Source: Chrysomallon squamiferum (lineage: Eukaryota; Mollusca; Gastropoda; Neomphalida; Peltospiridae). Taken from it: a DNA stretch of 40,000 nucleotides. Positions 21,377-39,492 of this stretch are shown here, piece by piece (positions within the stretch are counted from its first letter, which is position 1; each line of letters starts with the position of its first letter). The DNA lies in assembly GCA_012295275.1 (NCBI GenBank), contig CM022676.1, forward strand, positions 3,852,258-3,892,257, given 5' to 3'. The notes under the pieces are model-generated. The model saw nothing but the letters and a program-made list of their open reading frames with translations, had not been told where the DNA came from and did not search any database. The translations under genes and the position numbers were made by a program.

Positions 21377-21500
21377 TGTTGATTAGTGTAGTGATGTCAT
21401 TGCAACTCCGCAATATTTTTGTGATGTCAGTATCAGTTAATTAGTGATGTCATTCATAGCCGCCTTTATGATGTCATCGTCGCGTTAAATTGTAACATTG

Positions 21501-24024
<2,524 letters not shown>

Positions 24025-24239
24025 TATTTTACACGTGAAATCTCCTCTTATTTGAAACATTAAATTCCCAGAAATGTCAAAATGTTTTATTGTTATATTA
24101 CTTATATTATTTTCACTTTATGTCATATATTTACTTCCTAGAAAATGAACACAAATATTAGTTATGTTGTACCTTCTTCTATATTATTATTGTTTTGTTT
24201 CTTTGTTGTTTTCGTTTTTTTTTTCTTTTCTGTTGTTTT

Positions 24240-24613
24240 TAATCTGTGTCCTTCTTTTTATATATTCGCTGATATCCACATTGTATTTGAAGAAATCGTA
24301 GTCTTTGCTAAATATAATAATTTCACTTTTGTTCTGTCCATTCACGCATTAAATAAATCACTGATATTATGTCCACAGTTTAACACACTCGTCGACTATT
24401 AATTCCAGATGTGTATCAACCTCAACAGAATTCACACTTTCTTTCACATAAATCGCTTATATTACATCCACCAACTTAATTCATAAATCTAACAAAAATG
24501 CAATGTTGAAAGTCTTTGTTATATCACTGTGTTAGATCCTAAACATTTAATATATTAATTTTGTTATTAATATCATCCGACAGTCATATATATCACGTGT
24601 GTTAAATCCAGAG

Positions 24614-24645
<32 letters not shown>

Positions 24646-24860
24646 CTCTGTTATTTTCACCAATTTGATATGTTAGTCTGATATTAATATTACAGGTACA
24701 AGCTATACACCAACCCTCTGTTTTATATAGACATATGTCATGTTAAATCCCGTGTCTTAATATATTTCAACTCTTACGAGACTGAATACTCCCTCTTATC
24801 TATATCACTGTTGTTATACCAGGTGATTTGGTAACCTTGACTGCCACTTTCAAAGAAATC
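24240..24860. repeat. Degenerate tandem repeat upstream of gene E
   Basis: Recurring pieces of the type AGTCTTTG(C/T)TA, AT(A/C)ACTG..TTA and (G/A)TCCA or ATCC are spaced roughly 60-90 bp apart (for example near 24300, 24360, 24460, 24515, 24590, 24640 and 24805). They resemble the promoter segment AGTCTTT..TTATGTTACAGTC of genes C and D. Confidence 0.4.
24615..24642. repeat. (AT)n microsatellite
   Basis: Short AT run inside the degenerate tandem repeat upstream of gene E. Confidence 0.9.
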
Positions 24861-25859
24861 GCATAGTCTCGTATATAAGTCAGTTATATATTTTTCAAAT
24901 ACGTCTTGTGATTAGTTGCTATTTCGATTACCTATATCTATCGTACAATAGATGACAATTTGTAGATACTAAATCAATATCGATTAATTTGCTTCGTTGC
25001 TGAGATTTCGAATAAGAGACTTATTTTTTCTTTGTTAATCTCCAGAGATTAGGAATGATTACACTAGATTAAAATGCTAATGTTGTAAATACCTTTATAA
25101 ACAGGTGTTTTAAAATTGATTAAACCACAGTGATGGCGAAGAAGAAGAAGGAGAATAACAACAACAACAGCAAGAAAAAGAAGAAAGAGAACAACAACAA
25201 CAACAAAACGAAGAAGAAGAAGAAAAAAAAAAGAAGAAGAAATAATTACTATTATAATGATGGATGTGAACATGAAGGAGGTTCTGATATGAACGATGAT
25301 GAAGACGTAAGTAATGAAAGTGCAGAAGAAGAAGAAAGACATGGTGAAGATGAAAACAGTGATATGAACAAGAACAGCGACAAAACGTTAATGGTAGCCA
25401 TGATAGTATGATGGTAATGAAGATAATATTGAAAAAAGTGAAGATAACGATAATGATGATGATAAGGATGATGACAATCTTAATTATTATTGTTTGTGTT
25501 GTTGTTGTTGTTGTGTTGCTGTTGTTCCTGTCGTAGTTATTATTATTGTTGTTGTTGAAACATTATTAAAGTTATTTTGAAATGACAGTTTAAACATGCT
25601 CATACAACTATAGCTACACACTTACACGTACAAACAGTTAAATACATACACACATATTAAAACTATATAAGCATATCAAAGCACAGTTTTACACACGCAC
25701 GCACACCCACACATAATCAGAGTCACAAGATAGAAAAGCAGGCATATAACACAAAATCATACTAACAGACAGACACACAAACGTAAAATACACACACAAT
25801 CAGAATGCAGCAAAAGAAACAACAGGTAATAACCAGAATAAGCAAAAAAAAAAAAAGAA

Positions 25860-26075
25860 TTTTCGGGATCCATTTTGATTTGAGGTTTTTGACTTCGTAA
25901 TCGATCTTGTTCTAACACGTTAAAAAGAACCTTTGGAGTGTTTACATTTTCATCAGGCGACGTCGTGAAAAGTGCTGCCTTTGTCGTGCCAAGTGTTCTT
26001 TTACTAATTGTCAATGCCAACACACTTAGCGAAGATAAAGTAAATATAACTGATAGTAAATACGCGGTCATTCAG
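25860..26075. repeat. Upstream block shared by genes C, D and E (E copy)
   Basis: GATCCATTTTGA, TTTTTGACTTCGTAATCGA, GTCAATGCCAACAC...AAAGTAAA and ACGCGGTCATTCAGAAATAT match the D and C copies. It is about 1.9 kb from the E start, with the extra distance taken up by the degenerate tandem repeat. Confidence 0.55.
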
Positions 26076-27092
26076 AAATATGGATTACGATATTGTGTGT
26101 GTATATTTGTATTTATATATGTGTATGTATATTTGTACGTACGTGTGTGTATGTATGTATGTATGTGAGTGTGTGTGTGTGTATGTGTGTGGGGGGGTGG
26201 GGGTGTATATATATATATATATATATATAAAGATTCTTCAGTATGAACTACAGTTGGTATATTTGTAAATACCCTTTGTCGTATATTTAAACAAATACAT
26301 TAAAAGCTGAAGATCTCTCAATAACGATGTTGGTGTTTTTCTAATGGTCACATCCCTGTATTTATTTATCAGGTCAAGAACCATTCAGAAATTCAAAGCA
26401 GAAACGTAAATAACAGGGAAATAAGAAAAAGAAATCGAGGAGAAAAGTTGCTGAAGGAAAGATGTTAAATGGTTCTTGAGTTAACCACTTTTATAACATT
26501 TTATTTAACTTTTTTTGTTAAAACTGTTGTCTGTGCAGTCGAAAAAAATAAAATAAAAAGAGAGAAAACAAACGAGCAGAAAAATATAAATAGAAAAAAA
26601 AGAAGAATGGAAGTAATAAAAATAAAAAAAAAAAAAAAAACAAGGAAAGGATTTTCACCAATCACTGGTGTACACATGTTTTCACTTTCCCTCTTGACGT
26701 ATGTTTTAAAGCTTATTGATCTGAACACAATAAGATTTCATGAAGCGAAGAAAAGGTATTACAACACATTCATAGAAAGTGGTAACTGGTTGTAATAATA
26801 TCTCAAAATATCTGAAACTGAAGAACCTTGAGTTAATGTTCTGAGATATTGATAACAGATAATGCACAAGTCCTTTTCTAAAAAAATAATTCCCTGTACT
26901 TTTGTTTCTTTGTCTCTTTGTTGTTATTGTTGCTCTTTTATTATTTATTTTTTTCGTTGTTGCACTTCACTTAAGGGAAACTTTATTGATTTTGATTTTT
27001 GTTTCTTTTTTAAGGGATTATTATTATTATTTTTTTTTTTCATTTATTTTCTGATTGATTATTATTTTTATTTATTTCAGTTCTATTTCTCT

Positions 27093-27133
<41 letters not shown>

Positions 27134-27958
27134 TGTATTTGTTTGTTTGTTTGTTTGTTTGTTTGTTTATTTATTTATTTATTTATATACTGTTTCATTT
27201 TTATCGTCATTTATTTATTCAATTACTCATTTAATTATTCTCTTACAGAACAAAGACAATACGATATTTAAAAGTGTTTGAAGAACCTGCTAGCAATCAG
27301 TAATGCGAAAAGTCCTAAAAGACTGAGTATCCTTGCAATTACTAGTTCGTTATTATTAACCAAATATTTGTTTTACAAAATACATGAATATAGAATTTGA
27401 TATATATTCTGTCGACATATAATTGTTTTCTTTTATTACATACATACATTTTTCTGTTTTTTAATTATTATTATTATTTTTATCTTTTTTTAATTTTATT
27501 TATTTATTTATTTTTTTGGTTTATTCTGTTGGGTTTTTTCATGAGGGGAACACTAATACAAGTATCAACTATTGAAATTAGATGCATTTAGCAGGTGGTT
27601 TTTTTTTCGGTTTTCTTTGGATTGTTGTTGTTGTTTGTTTTTTTTTTTTTTTTTTTTTTTAATTTTAATTATTATTATTTTTTTTTAAACTGGTCATTTG
27701 CAATAAGCTTCACTGTAGAAAATTCTTTACTATGGAACCATTCTTAAACAGTTGAATGACCTTTGTAAAAGATCCTCTATGAACGACATATATCTAATAC
27801 GTTACTGAAGTGTTTATACAGAGTGTGTGGAAATTGTCAGTGTTTAAGTACAGGTATTGGAAATCAATCATCTTTGACTCGATCATTTACACTTGGTGGT
27901 TTAGTTCAACGTTTTATTAAGAGGTTAATATTATTTGTCAATAGTCGATGCTATACAC

Positions 27959-27960
<2 letters not shown>

Positions 27961-28017
<57 letters not shown>

Positions 28018-28155
28018 GATGATGATGATGAGAGAGAGATGATGATGATGAGAGAGAGATGATGATCATGACGATGATGAGAGAGACATGATGATGATAA
28101 TAATGATGATGAGAGAGATGATGATGAAAGAGATGATGATGATGATGAGAGAGAG

Positions 28156-28244
<89 letters not shown>
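27961..28244. repeat. Compound (GA)n / (GAT)n repeat
   Basis: GA arrays at 27961-28016 and 28158-28244 flank an irregular mix of GATGAT and GAGAGA blocks. Confidence 0.95.
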
Positions 28245-28246
<2 letters not shown>

Positions 28247-28815
28247 CGCTTACTTTTACTTTGATCTGTAAATCCAATAAAAACGAGAATCAGTCAAATT
28301 AATAATAATAAAAAATAAAGCCATAAAAACTAGAACGTGATTCCAGTTCCTCATTATGTAAATCATGTTTATTTTTGTCATTTACTTTTACAATTTTATT
28401 ATGAAAATATTTCTCTTACTTTGTTCGAATAAGAACAAATGGAAACACCATTTCTTTTCTGAGTGTCATATTCAATAGATCGATATCTGATGATTATTTG
28501 TATATTAATTATTTAAATGAATGTTAACTGCTGTGAAGGTTATCGATAATCGGTCTGATCAATTGCAATAATGAGAAACTAATCATCGACTTTTAAGAAG
28601 AATCTAAATTTGTGAACAATTGTAATAAACAGAAAAAAAAAAAAAAAATGAGAATAACGAGAGAGAAGAAAAGTATGTAGATATTCGATTATTCGTTTTA
28701 TTTTTTATTTTTATTGTTTAATTATTATTTTTTATTATTATTATTTAGTTAGGTAGTTTCTTTCCTTCTTCATTGTCTTATTATTAATTTTGACTAACGA
28801 TAATATTTTTTAAAT

Positions 28816-28822
<7 letters not shown>

Positions 28823-28900
<78 letters not shown>
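28823..28900. repeat. (CT)n microsatellite
   Basis: About 39 CT units, followed by a (GATA)n tract near 28962-29000. Confidence 0.95.
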
Positions 28901-28903
<3 letters not shown>

Positions 28904-28957
28904 CATGTGTGTATAAATAGAGAGATATATAGAAGATAAATAGACAGATAGACAAAC

Positions 28958-29000
<43 letters not shown>

Positions 29001-29080
29001 CAGACAGACGTTACTTTCGCTGTACATTACAAAAGTAAATATCCATTATTGCTAAATTATATTAATATTATTCTTAAAAG

Positions 29081-29087
<7 letters not shown>

Positions 29088-29128
<41 letters not shown>
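29088..29128. repeat. Poly-A tract
   Basis: About 40 consecutive A. No retroelement body was recognised next to it. Confidence 0.9.
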
Positions 29129-29129
<1 letters not shown>

Positions 29130-29130
<1 letters not shown>

Positions 29131-30290
29131 AAGCAAAACAAAACAAATCATAACTTAAAAGCATTCAGAACATATTTAAATAGAAACCCTTTTACTTTAA
29201 ATAGATTTTTTTTAGTACATTTTTTTATTCTTCGTATTTTCGGTTGAACTAGACTGTCGTCTCGGACACAGTATTTTTAGCTCTGTAAATTAAAACATGT
29301 TGACGGTTCCGATTTGAAATTACAACAGAGTTCCAGGAACTCGTCGAATCGATCTGTTTCGATCTTGCTACCTGCGTATCAGAGCGTGGACAATACACAT
29401 CTATATTCTGTTCAGCTTCGTTTTGCTTTATGAAAGAAAATTGGTTGTAAAAGAAATATCATATTGTTAATAATTTCAGTAAAATAGTTGTTTTTTTACG
29501 TTATCTGTATGTTACGATCATACACACACACACACACACACACACAGAGACAGACACACAGATATATATATATATATATACACACACAAACACACAAACC
29601 TATCATATTCATATACATATATGCATATATAGATAAATATATCCATACGTATATACATACATGCATACACATTTAATACATACATACATACCCAAGTATA
29701 TTCACACACACACACACACACACACATACGTACAGATGCACACACATAGAGCAAAATACATTGATATTCTTATATATTGTTAATGTTTAAGGACATATTG
29801 AAAAAGAAAGAAAGAAAGAAAGAACGAAAGAACGAAAGAAAGAAAGAAAGAACGAAAGAAAGAAAGAAAGAATGAAAGAAGAAAATATAGATTTGACCCT
29901 ACAGCCTACTTGTTTTCTAGTAAATGTACATATCAGAATAGTGCAATGTCTACAGCACTTTTATACATCAGTCTATAACAAACGTTTGCAGTTACTAAAG
30001 ATAACGATAAATCAATTATATAACGGGACATTTCACTTTGATTCAAAACCAAAATGCATGTCTCCTTACAATTACAATGAAAAGCTTTCTTGTAGACGTT
30101 TTTTTTTTTGTTTTGTTTTTTATTTTGTACTTATTTCTGATGCTAATTAATTATTAACCTGTTAAAAACCAAACAAACGAGCAAAACCAAACAAACCATA
30201 TCTTAAAACCATTCAGAACATGCCCAAATGGACACACGTTTACGTTAAATAGATTTCTCGGCACACTTTTTATACATATTTTTGTGCATG
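29130..30290. repeat. Diverged direct repeat pair about 1.04 kb apart
   Basis: The segment CATAACTTAAAAGCATTCAG...ACTTTAAATAGATTT near 29147-29210 matches CATATCTTAAAACCATTCAG...ACGTTAAATAGATTT near 30197-30257. The copies are clearly related over about 100 bp but diverged. Confidence 0.7.
29801..29880. repeat. (GAAA)n repeat
   Basis: GAAA units interrupted by GAAC units. Confidence 0.95.
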
Positions 30291-30915
30291 TTATAACAAC
30301 GGTTTGATTGTTCCAGCTCACAAATGAACAGAAAGGTTTCCCATGGTAATCCTGCAGTTTATGAAAATAAAGACATTGTTACCGTCATTATCATTGTCCA
30401 TGCTGTTATATGCACATTGCAAGTTTATTTTAATGATTATTATTATTATTATACAACTGTGTGAGTCTTTCATCTTTATTTAAATGCACGCTTATGCAAA
30501 CGGTTTATACATGTGAGTTTAAACGTTAATCTATGGAAGCCCGTTTGTGCCATATTTCTATATTTTCCTTCTTGTACGCGTCTCCGTAGTTTTTCAGTCG
30601 GATTTTATGAGATAACGTGAATTGTTATGGTTATATTTTTATTAATATTTACTACTCTTTTAAAATTGTACTTATTTATTTATTTAGATATATCTCTATC
30701 TCTTTATCTGTCTCGTTGTTTCTATTTATATATTATTTTTTTTTTTCTATTTTCTTTGTTCTTTTCTTGTTGTTCTCGTTGTTGTTGTTTGTTTGTTACT
30801 GATATGGCTATCCTATATAATAAAGTGGTGTTTATCATCATCATCACTATCAGCATTATAATCAACATCGTCATTGTTGTTATTTTTGTTTTGTTTTATT
30901 TTCTCTTCTTCTCTT

Positions 30916-30946
<31 letters not shown>

Positions 30947-31210
30947 TTATTATTATTATTATTATTATTATCATCATCATCATCATTATTATTACTATGG
31001 TTGTTATTTTAGTATTAGTATTACTATTATTACTATTATTATTATTATTATTGTTGTTGTTGCTGCTGCTGTTGTTGTTGTAGTAGTTGTTACAGCGCCG
31101 TGTCACATTCATCCACTCAGTCAGAAACGTATTCAGTTTAAAACATTACTCTTTTACTCAATTAATTACTCATGCTCACGCTAAATCATCTTCCCACCAA
31201 CCTAATCATT

Positions 31211-31361
31211 CAACTCGCTCTCCCACTCGCCCAGTCGTTCACATCAGCTCTCCCATTCGCCCAGTCGCTCAATCAACTCTCCAACTCGCCCAATCGCTCA
31301 CATCAACTCTCCAACTCGCCCAGTCGCTCACATCAACTCTCCCACTAGCCCAGTCACTCTA
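31211..31361. repeat. 30-bp minisatellite upstream of gene F
   Basis: About five copies of a 30-bp unit (TCACATCAACTCTCC, then AACTCGCCCAGTCGC), markedly GC-richer than its surroundings. It is open in frame as a ten-residue TSTLQLAQSL repeat, but this is probably incidental. It ends about 250 bp before the gene F start codon. Confidence 0.88.
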
Positions 31362-31569
31362 CCACACACCGAGACAGGCGAATCGTTAATTATTTTGTAA
31401 AACACACCAGAACATCGTTCGATTATTCTTCTTACAATAAACGCAACAAAACGTTTTTTGTTTTTTTGATGAAAAACCATTATTAATTTTTTATTTTGAT
31501 CAATGACGCTTTGCATCAAAACGTCGATATTAAAAAAAAAAACAATGGACTTAAGAATAAAGAGAGGTG

Positions 31570-31576
31570 TATAAAA
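31570..31576 (+). promoter_or_regulatory. Putative TATA box of gene F
   Basis: TATAAAA 45 bp before the first ATG, which implies a 5' UTR of only about 15 nt if used. Confidence 0.45.
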
Positions 31577-31614
31577 CTGGAGTTTGTAAACAATTAAAAA
31601 ACACTCGTGAAATC

Positions 31615-34867
<3,253 letters not shown>

Positions 34868-34979
34868 AAACCAGCCTAGACTTTCACGAGTTTTATTAAA
34901 ACCCGTCTCAGACAGTCAGTATAGGGTAGTTTTATTGTGGTTTTATTTTATTTTATTTTATTTTTTAGTATTTATTATG

Positions 34980-35039
<60 letters not shown>

Positions 35040-35105
35040 ATATTTTTATCATGTCATAATATGAGTTTCTAAACAAAAGCAATATGTAATGAACTAATGA
35101 ACCTA

Positions 35106-35111
35106 AATAAA
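35106..35111 (+). terminator. Putative polyadenylation signal of gene F
   Basis: AATAAA 239 bp after the stop codon, followed within 25 bp by a TTTTGTGTTT-type GU-rich stretch. Confidence 0.45.
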
Positions 35112-35389
35112 ACAATGTATTTACCTACTTTTGTGTTTCTCACTATCGGATATTTTCGACAGTTCTCGGATACGTTCGTCTGGTTAATTTTGAGAAGTTA
35201 AGTCGAAGATGACGACGCCTTATATGCATCTACAAATGTTTCCAGCTTTTCACAGATAATATAATTATATATTTGGAATGCTAATAGAATTAATTTTTTT
35301 CATTTTTATTTATTCTTTTCTATTCTATTCTATTTTTTATTAATTTATTTATTTATTATTTATTTATTTATTTATTTATTTATATATAT

Positions 35390-35440
<51 letters not shown>

Positions 35441-35448
35441 TACAAACA

Positions 35449-35673
35449 CAGGGGAGGCAAAAGTAGGTATACAGTTATGAAAAAAGAAAACACAGTACTC
35501 ATTCCATTTATTATTCAAACAAAACAGCTAATATAAAAATACATGCATTTTTATTAATTTAAATAAAATATGGTTAATGACACTCAAAATAAGAAAAACG
35601 AGTCCAACTAATTTAATGTGTTACTAAATTGACTGATGTGATACTACTATATACCTACTTTTGCACCTCGCTG
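35449..35673. mobile_element. Mariner/Tc1-type MITE
   Basis: 225-bp non-coding element with imperfect terminal inverted repeats: CAGGGGAGGCAAAAGTAGG at the left and, read inward from the right end, CAGCGAGGTGCAAAAGTAGG. TA follows the right end, as expected for a TA target-site duplication. The left flank is inside an (AC)n/TACA tract and shows CA. The inside is AT-rich with no open frame, so any transposase must have acted in trans. It is not obviously the partner of the dead transposase in gene A. Confidence 0.78.
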
Positions 35674-35697
35674 TATAACAAACTAATCCTACTACAT

Positions 35698-35767
35698 ATC
35701 AAGGGAAGTAACTCCATGTTTAATATAGGATTCTCTTATTTTCAGATTAAAGTTAGTTCCCTTGATA
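35698..35767. repeat. Short palindromic element
   Basis: ATCAAGGGAAGTAACT at the left and AGTTAGTTCCCTTGAT at the right form imperfect inverted repeats around about 38 bp. It could be a tiny MITE. It starts 25 bp from the larger one. Confidence 0.6.
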
Positions 35768-35953
35768 GGGCACTTTATAGAGCTGTGAAATTATTAAACC
35801 TGACTGAAAATACAAGATAAATTAAACGTTTCTGTGATAGGGAAAGAGACTCTCTCTCTCTATACTTGTCATCATTACAAATTTGTTCTTCTTGTTATTA
35901 CTATTATTATTATTAGTAGTATTATTATTACCTGAATAATTGTCTACACATCC

Positions 35954-36055
<102 letters not shown>

Positions 36056-37247
36056 ATACCCTAACTTCCACCTATGAAAGAATCGTACATTATTTAGAGT
36101 GACGCAACTGCCAATAGATATAAACATTGACAACTCAGTTGTTATTTATATATATATATATACATCTATATATATACATGTATGTATGTATGTATCTGTC
36201 AATCTAACAATCTTTGTTGCTGCTGTTGTTGTATTGTTTTTGGTTTTAGTTTAAAAAAAAAAAATAAACGGAGTGGAACTGATTGATCTACATCCTGTCA
36301 GTGACTCCACTTAGGACCACTTACATCCTCTTCAGCGCTCTGCTACATCGTTATTGCTGTCAGTCACAATGTGAGGATGTCTGCAAACTGCTACAACAAC
36401 ATCATTGCAACATCTTCACTTTCGCTCGATCGGAATGAAAATTCACAGATCGATGGATCCTTTGTTATCATCGTTCTTTGGCTGTCGTAAAATTCTTACA
36501 AACGCTTTGATTTATTTCCTCTTTTTTCTCTCTTTTTTTTTTTCTTTCCTTAAAGTATTTACACAGAGAGACGAACAGATGAACAAACACACATCTCAAG
36601 AATTAGATCTAAATAGAACAAAAAGATAAAAGCGAGAGAGATAAAAAAAAAAGAGTATTTGGTGGTTAGATTGTCAGGTTGTATAAGGAAAGCGGTGGTA
36701 TGAAATAAACAATCAAATAAGTAAATAAATCAACATATAAATAAATAAATAAACTAACAAATATATAAATAAATCAATCAACAGTTATGTAGATATATCA
36801 ATAGATAAATCAACGAATAAATTAGTAAATAAAAAGAAATTGATAAATAAAATGATAACTAAGTAAATAAACTGATAAATAGATAAATAAATGAATAAAT
36901 AAATAAACAAACAAACAAACAAACAAAAATAAAATGTTAAATATCTTCGGCTTATTCACTTAATTATAAAGAACGGAGAGAAAAATGCTGTTTTATACAT
37001 ATTAAAAGAAATTTAGATAATATGCGGGAACATTCTGAGAACTTCTTAAGATTCGCGTCTTAAACTTGAAGATATTTTCAAATGCCACTTGATAACATGT
37101 TCTCGTTATTCGTGTTTACGTAGCACTTGGTCAGTAGCGATTAATATCTTAACCCTGTTCTTTAATAAACCTAGGCAAAGACAGTACGTTCAAAAAAATA
37201 GACATAATAATATAGTGAGATTAAAAAATAATAAGGATAACAGCAGT

Positions 37248-37342
37248 AATAATAATAATAATAACAATAACAACAACAACAACAACAATGATAGTAGTAA
37301 TGATGAGAACAGTACTAGTGGTAGCAATAATAATAGTATTAA

Positions 37343-37389
<47 letters not shown>

Positions 37390-37593
37390 ATTATTATTAT
37401 TATTATTATTATCGTGGTAGTAATGGCATACGTAGTAGTCGTAGTAATAGTACACTTATAATAGTGCTAACAGAAAAACACAACAATAAAGGCAATATAA
37501 CAGCAACAACAACAACAACAAAATTATGAAATGCAATACAATATAATACAATATAATATAATAATAAACACAACAAAAGCAGCAGCAACAAAA

Positions 37594-37640
<47 letters not shown>
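37248..37640. repeat. Trinucleotide microsatellite cluster
   Basis: AAT, AAC, ATT and AGT arrays with short unique pieces between them. Long open frames here are artefacts. Confidence 0.85.
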
Positions 37641-37643
<3 letters not shown>

Positions 37644-38284
37644 CAATACAATGAAAATCAAAACAATCGATATCACCAGTTAATGACATCATTCTAAATC
37701 TGCAAGAAAAATAAAAAGAAGTTATAAAAGTGTGCAGTGAAATTAAAAAAATGATCGTAAACAGCAGACAGCAATTCAAGATCTTTACAGTTTATTACAG
37801 CAGGATTACGTCCCTTCCTAACGGAGGTGTTCAAGAAGAAACACGAAAATACACTTTTCCCTTCCGTTCCGCTCAAACGGATTTCGATTTACCGATTTTT
37901 TTTTTTGCCACGGACCAAAGTCACAAACGATCGACAACAGAAATCGATTCTTGTCGTCGTTGCTAATGGAGAGACGCACATGAAAAAATAATAATAATAA
38001 TAACTTGATGTCATTGAATGTTACTATTGGCACATTTAATTGTTAGAGTGAAGCTTTAATAACCTTGACGCACTTTAAGGTCAGAAAATAAAAGTTCGGA
38101 GACGTGACTTCAAATCACGTTTACAAATCAGGCCACAACGAAAAAATATTTGACGATCGGAAATGTCTTTCCCAAGTGAAGGTTACTACACATTGTCATT
38201 TTAGGTTTCTTTCGTTCCTTCTTTCTTTGTTTGTTTCTTTTGTTTCTTTTTACTACTTCTTGTTGTTGTTTTTCTTCTTGTTCT

Positions 38285-38316
38285 TTTTGTTCTTCTTCTT
38301 CTTCTTCTTCTTCTTC

Positions 38317-38357
<41 letters not shown>
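38285..38357. repeat. (TTC)n(TTA)n composite microsatellite
   Basis: Same composite, with an AG-ended sequence (ACGTTTCAG) after it, as the acceptor-side repeats of genes A and B. The following bases do not encode a family exon. Confidence 0.85.
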
Positions 38358-38359
<2 letters not shown>

Positions 38360-38559
38360 AAACGTTTCAGCTACCTAAAAAAATCGTTAGTTCCATCAAC
38401 GAAATCGATATCATCAGTAAATGAAAAATACTGAAGAAAGAAACCATTTATATAAATTTATTTTAAATTTAAAAAAGAAAGCTTCATGGAAAGTCATTAT
38501 TTCATAATGTCATTGTGACATAAATTATGCTGAATTATTGTTATTTATGACTACTACTG

Positions 38560-38756
38560 CTATTACTACTACGAATAATAATAATTATAAGCATAATAAT
38601 ATTTTTTTAAATATAAATATTTCTGATATCATTACAACTACTAGTAATACGAGTACTACTAATTATAGTATTATATTACTATACTACAACTTCTACTAAT
38701 ACTAATACTAATACTACTATTACTACTACTACTACTACTACTTCTACTACTACCAC

Positions 38757-38789
<33 letters not shown>

Positions 38790-38901
38790 GAATAATAGTT
38801 ATAACGATAATCATTATGATCATAGTAATAACAGCAACAGTAATAGGAATAACGACAACAATAATAATAACACTAATAATAATAATAATAATAATAATAA
38901 T

Positions 38902-38940
<39 letters not shown>

Positions 38941-38955
38941 TAATAATAATAATAA
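38560..38955. repeat. ACT/AAT/ACA repeat cluster
   Basis: Consecutive short trinucleotide arrays. No coding signal. Confidence 0.8.
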
Positions 38956-39151
38956 ATAAATAATCATTACCAGCCGCTGGTTTTACATTCTTCCCTTGAA
39001 GTTTGAACAATAATGGAAGGGAGGAAAAACTTCGCAAACAGCAACCAAGTCCGATTAACCACTCACATTTTATTTGCATGACTGGTTCCATGACAGGTTT
39101 AATAAATTTAGATACATCTGAGATTTTTTTTGTTCAAAAAGTTTAAGCGCT

Positions 39152-39463
39152 ATGGAATTAGCTTTCTGCTTCATTCGTTTCACAACAGTTCAACCCTTTA
39201 TGACGACAAACAATGCAATCATGTCACAACAAATCCAGACAGTGATTAAAGAAATCGATCGCCGGCATCGATCTTCATCATGTCGGTGCAGTGACCTGCG
39301 ATTTTTCATAAGTCATTGGACGATATCGATGTTAAGACGATATTTAAAATACTTCACACCAGATGCCAGTCTTCTCGATTCGGACTGCTGTGCATGTAGT
39401 ACTTTTACGGAAACGCAGATAGTTGATTTTGTGTCTTTCTTTTTTTCAGAGATTACTGAATGA
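39152..39463 (+). CDS. Open frame of 103 codons, unrecognised
   Basis: Begins MELAFCFIRFTTVQPFMT and ends FFSEITE. Unlike most open frames here it has mixed amino-acid composition and lies in relatively GC-rich DNA. I recognise no domain, signal peptide or paralogue, and no splice or promoter evidence supports it. A chance open frame is the simplest reading. Confidence 0.15.
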   Translation: MELAFCFIRFTTVQPFMTTNNAIMSQQIQTVIKEIDRRHRSSSCRCSDLRFFISHWTISMLRRYLKYFTPDASLLDSDCCACSTFTETQIVDFVSFFFSEITE

Positions 39464-39492
39464 CGTTAATTCTGAAGATTCGGTGGAACTAA

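Larger units (their letters stand above)
19945..21500. other. Intergenic spacer between genes D and E
   Basis: Contains the D promoter flank, an A-rich stretch at 20580-20740, the shared upstream block at 20760-20990, a (GT)n tract at about 21079-21116 and the TGACGTCA region near gene E. No exon recognised. Confidence 0.6.
24025..31614. other. Divergent intergenic region between genes E and F
   Basis: 7.6 kb between two outward-facing promoters. It contains a degenerate tandem repeat (24240-24860), an AAC/AAG-rich stretch (25137-25245), the shared upstream block (25860-26075), TTTA and TTTG tracts (27095-27185), a compound GA/GAT repeat (27961-28244), a (CT)n tract, poly-A, (GATA)n, a diverged direct repeat pair (29130 and 30175), trinucleotide tracts (30906-31085) and a 30-bp minisatellite. 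No exon of this family or any other gene was recognised. Confidence 0.55.

Noticed and set aside
25130-25411. Lys/Asn-rich then acidic open frame (MAKKKKENNNN...)
   Set aside because: Derived from AAC/AAG arrays and GAT/GAA-rich DNA; no promoter, splice or homology support.
25757-26071. Minus-strand open frame with a hydrophobic start (MTAYLLSVIFTLSS)
   Set aside because: It lies in the non-coding block duplicated upstream of C and D, where the copies do not keep the frame open.
29088-29128. Poly-A tract as a retroposon tail
   Set aside because: No SINE/LINE body, target-site duplication or processed gene was recognised beside it.
29872-30150. 92-codon mixed-composition open frame
   Set aside because: No domain, no splice context, and it starts in a (GAAA)n repeat; it is compatible with chance in a 40-kb window.
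30627-31184. 185-codon open frame upstream of gene F
   Set aside because: Mostly Ser, Tyr, Val and Ile from TTC/TTA/GTT arrays; no recognisable domain.
36290-36390. Possible inverted repeat around ACATCCT...AGGATGT
   Set aside because: The arms match only over short stretches with poor continuation, too weak to call a mobile element.
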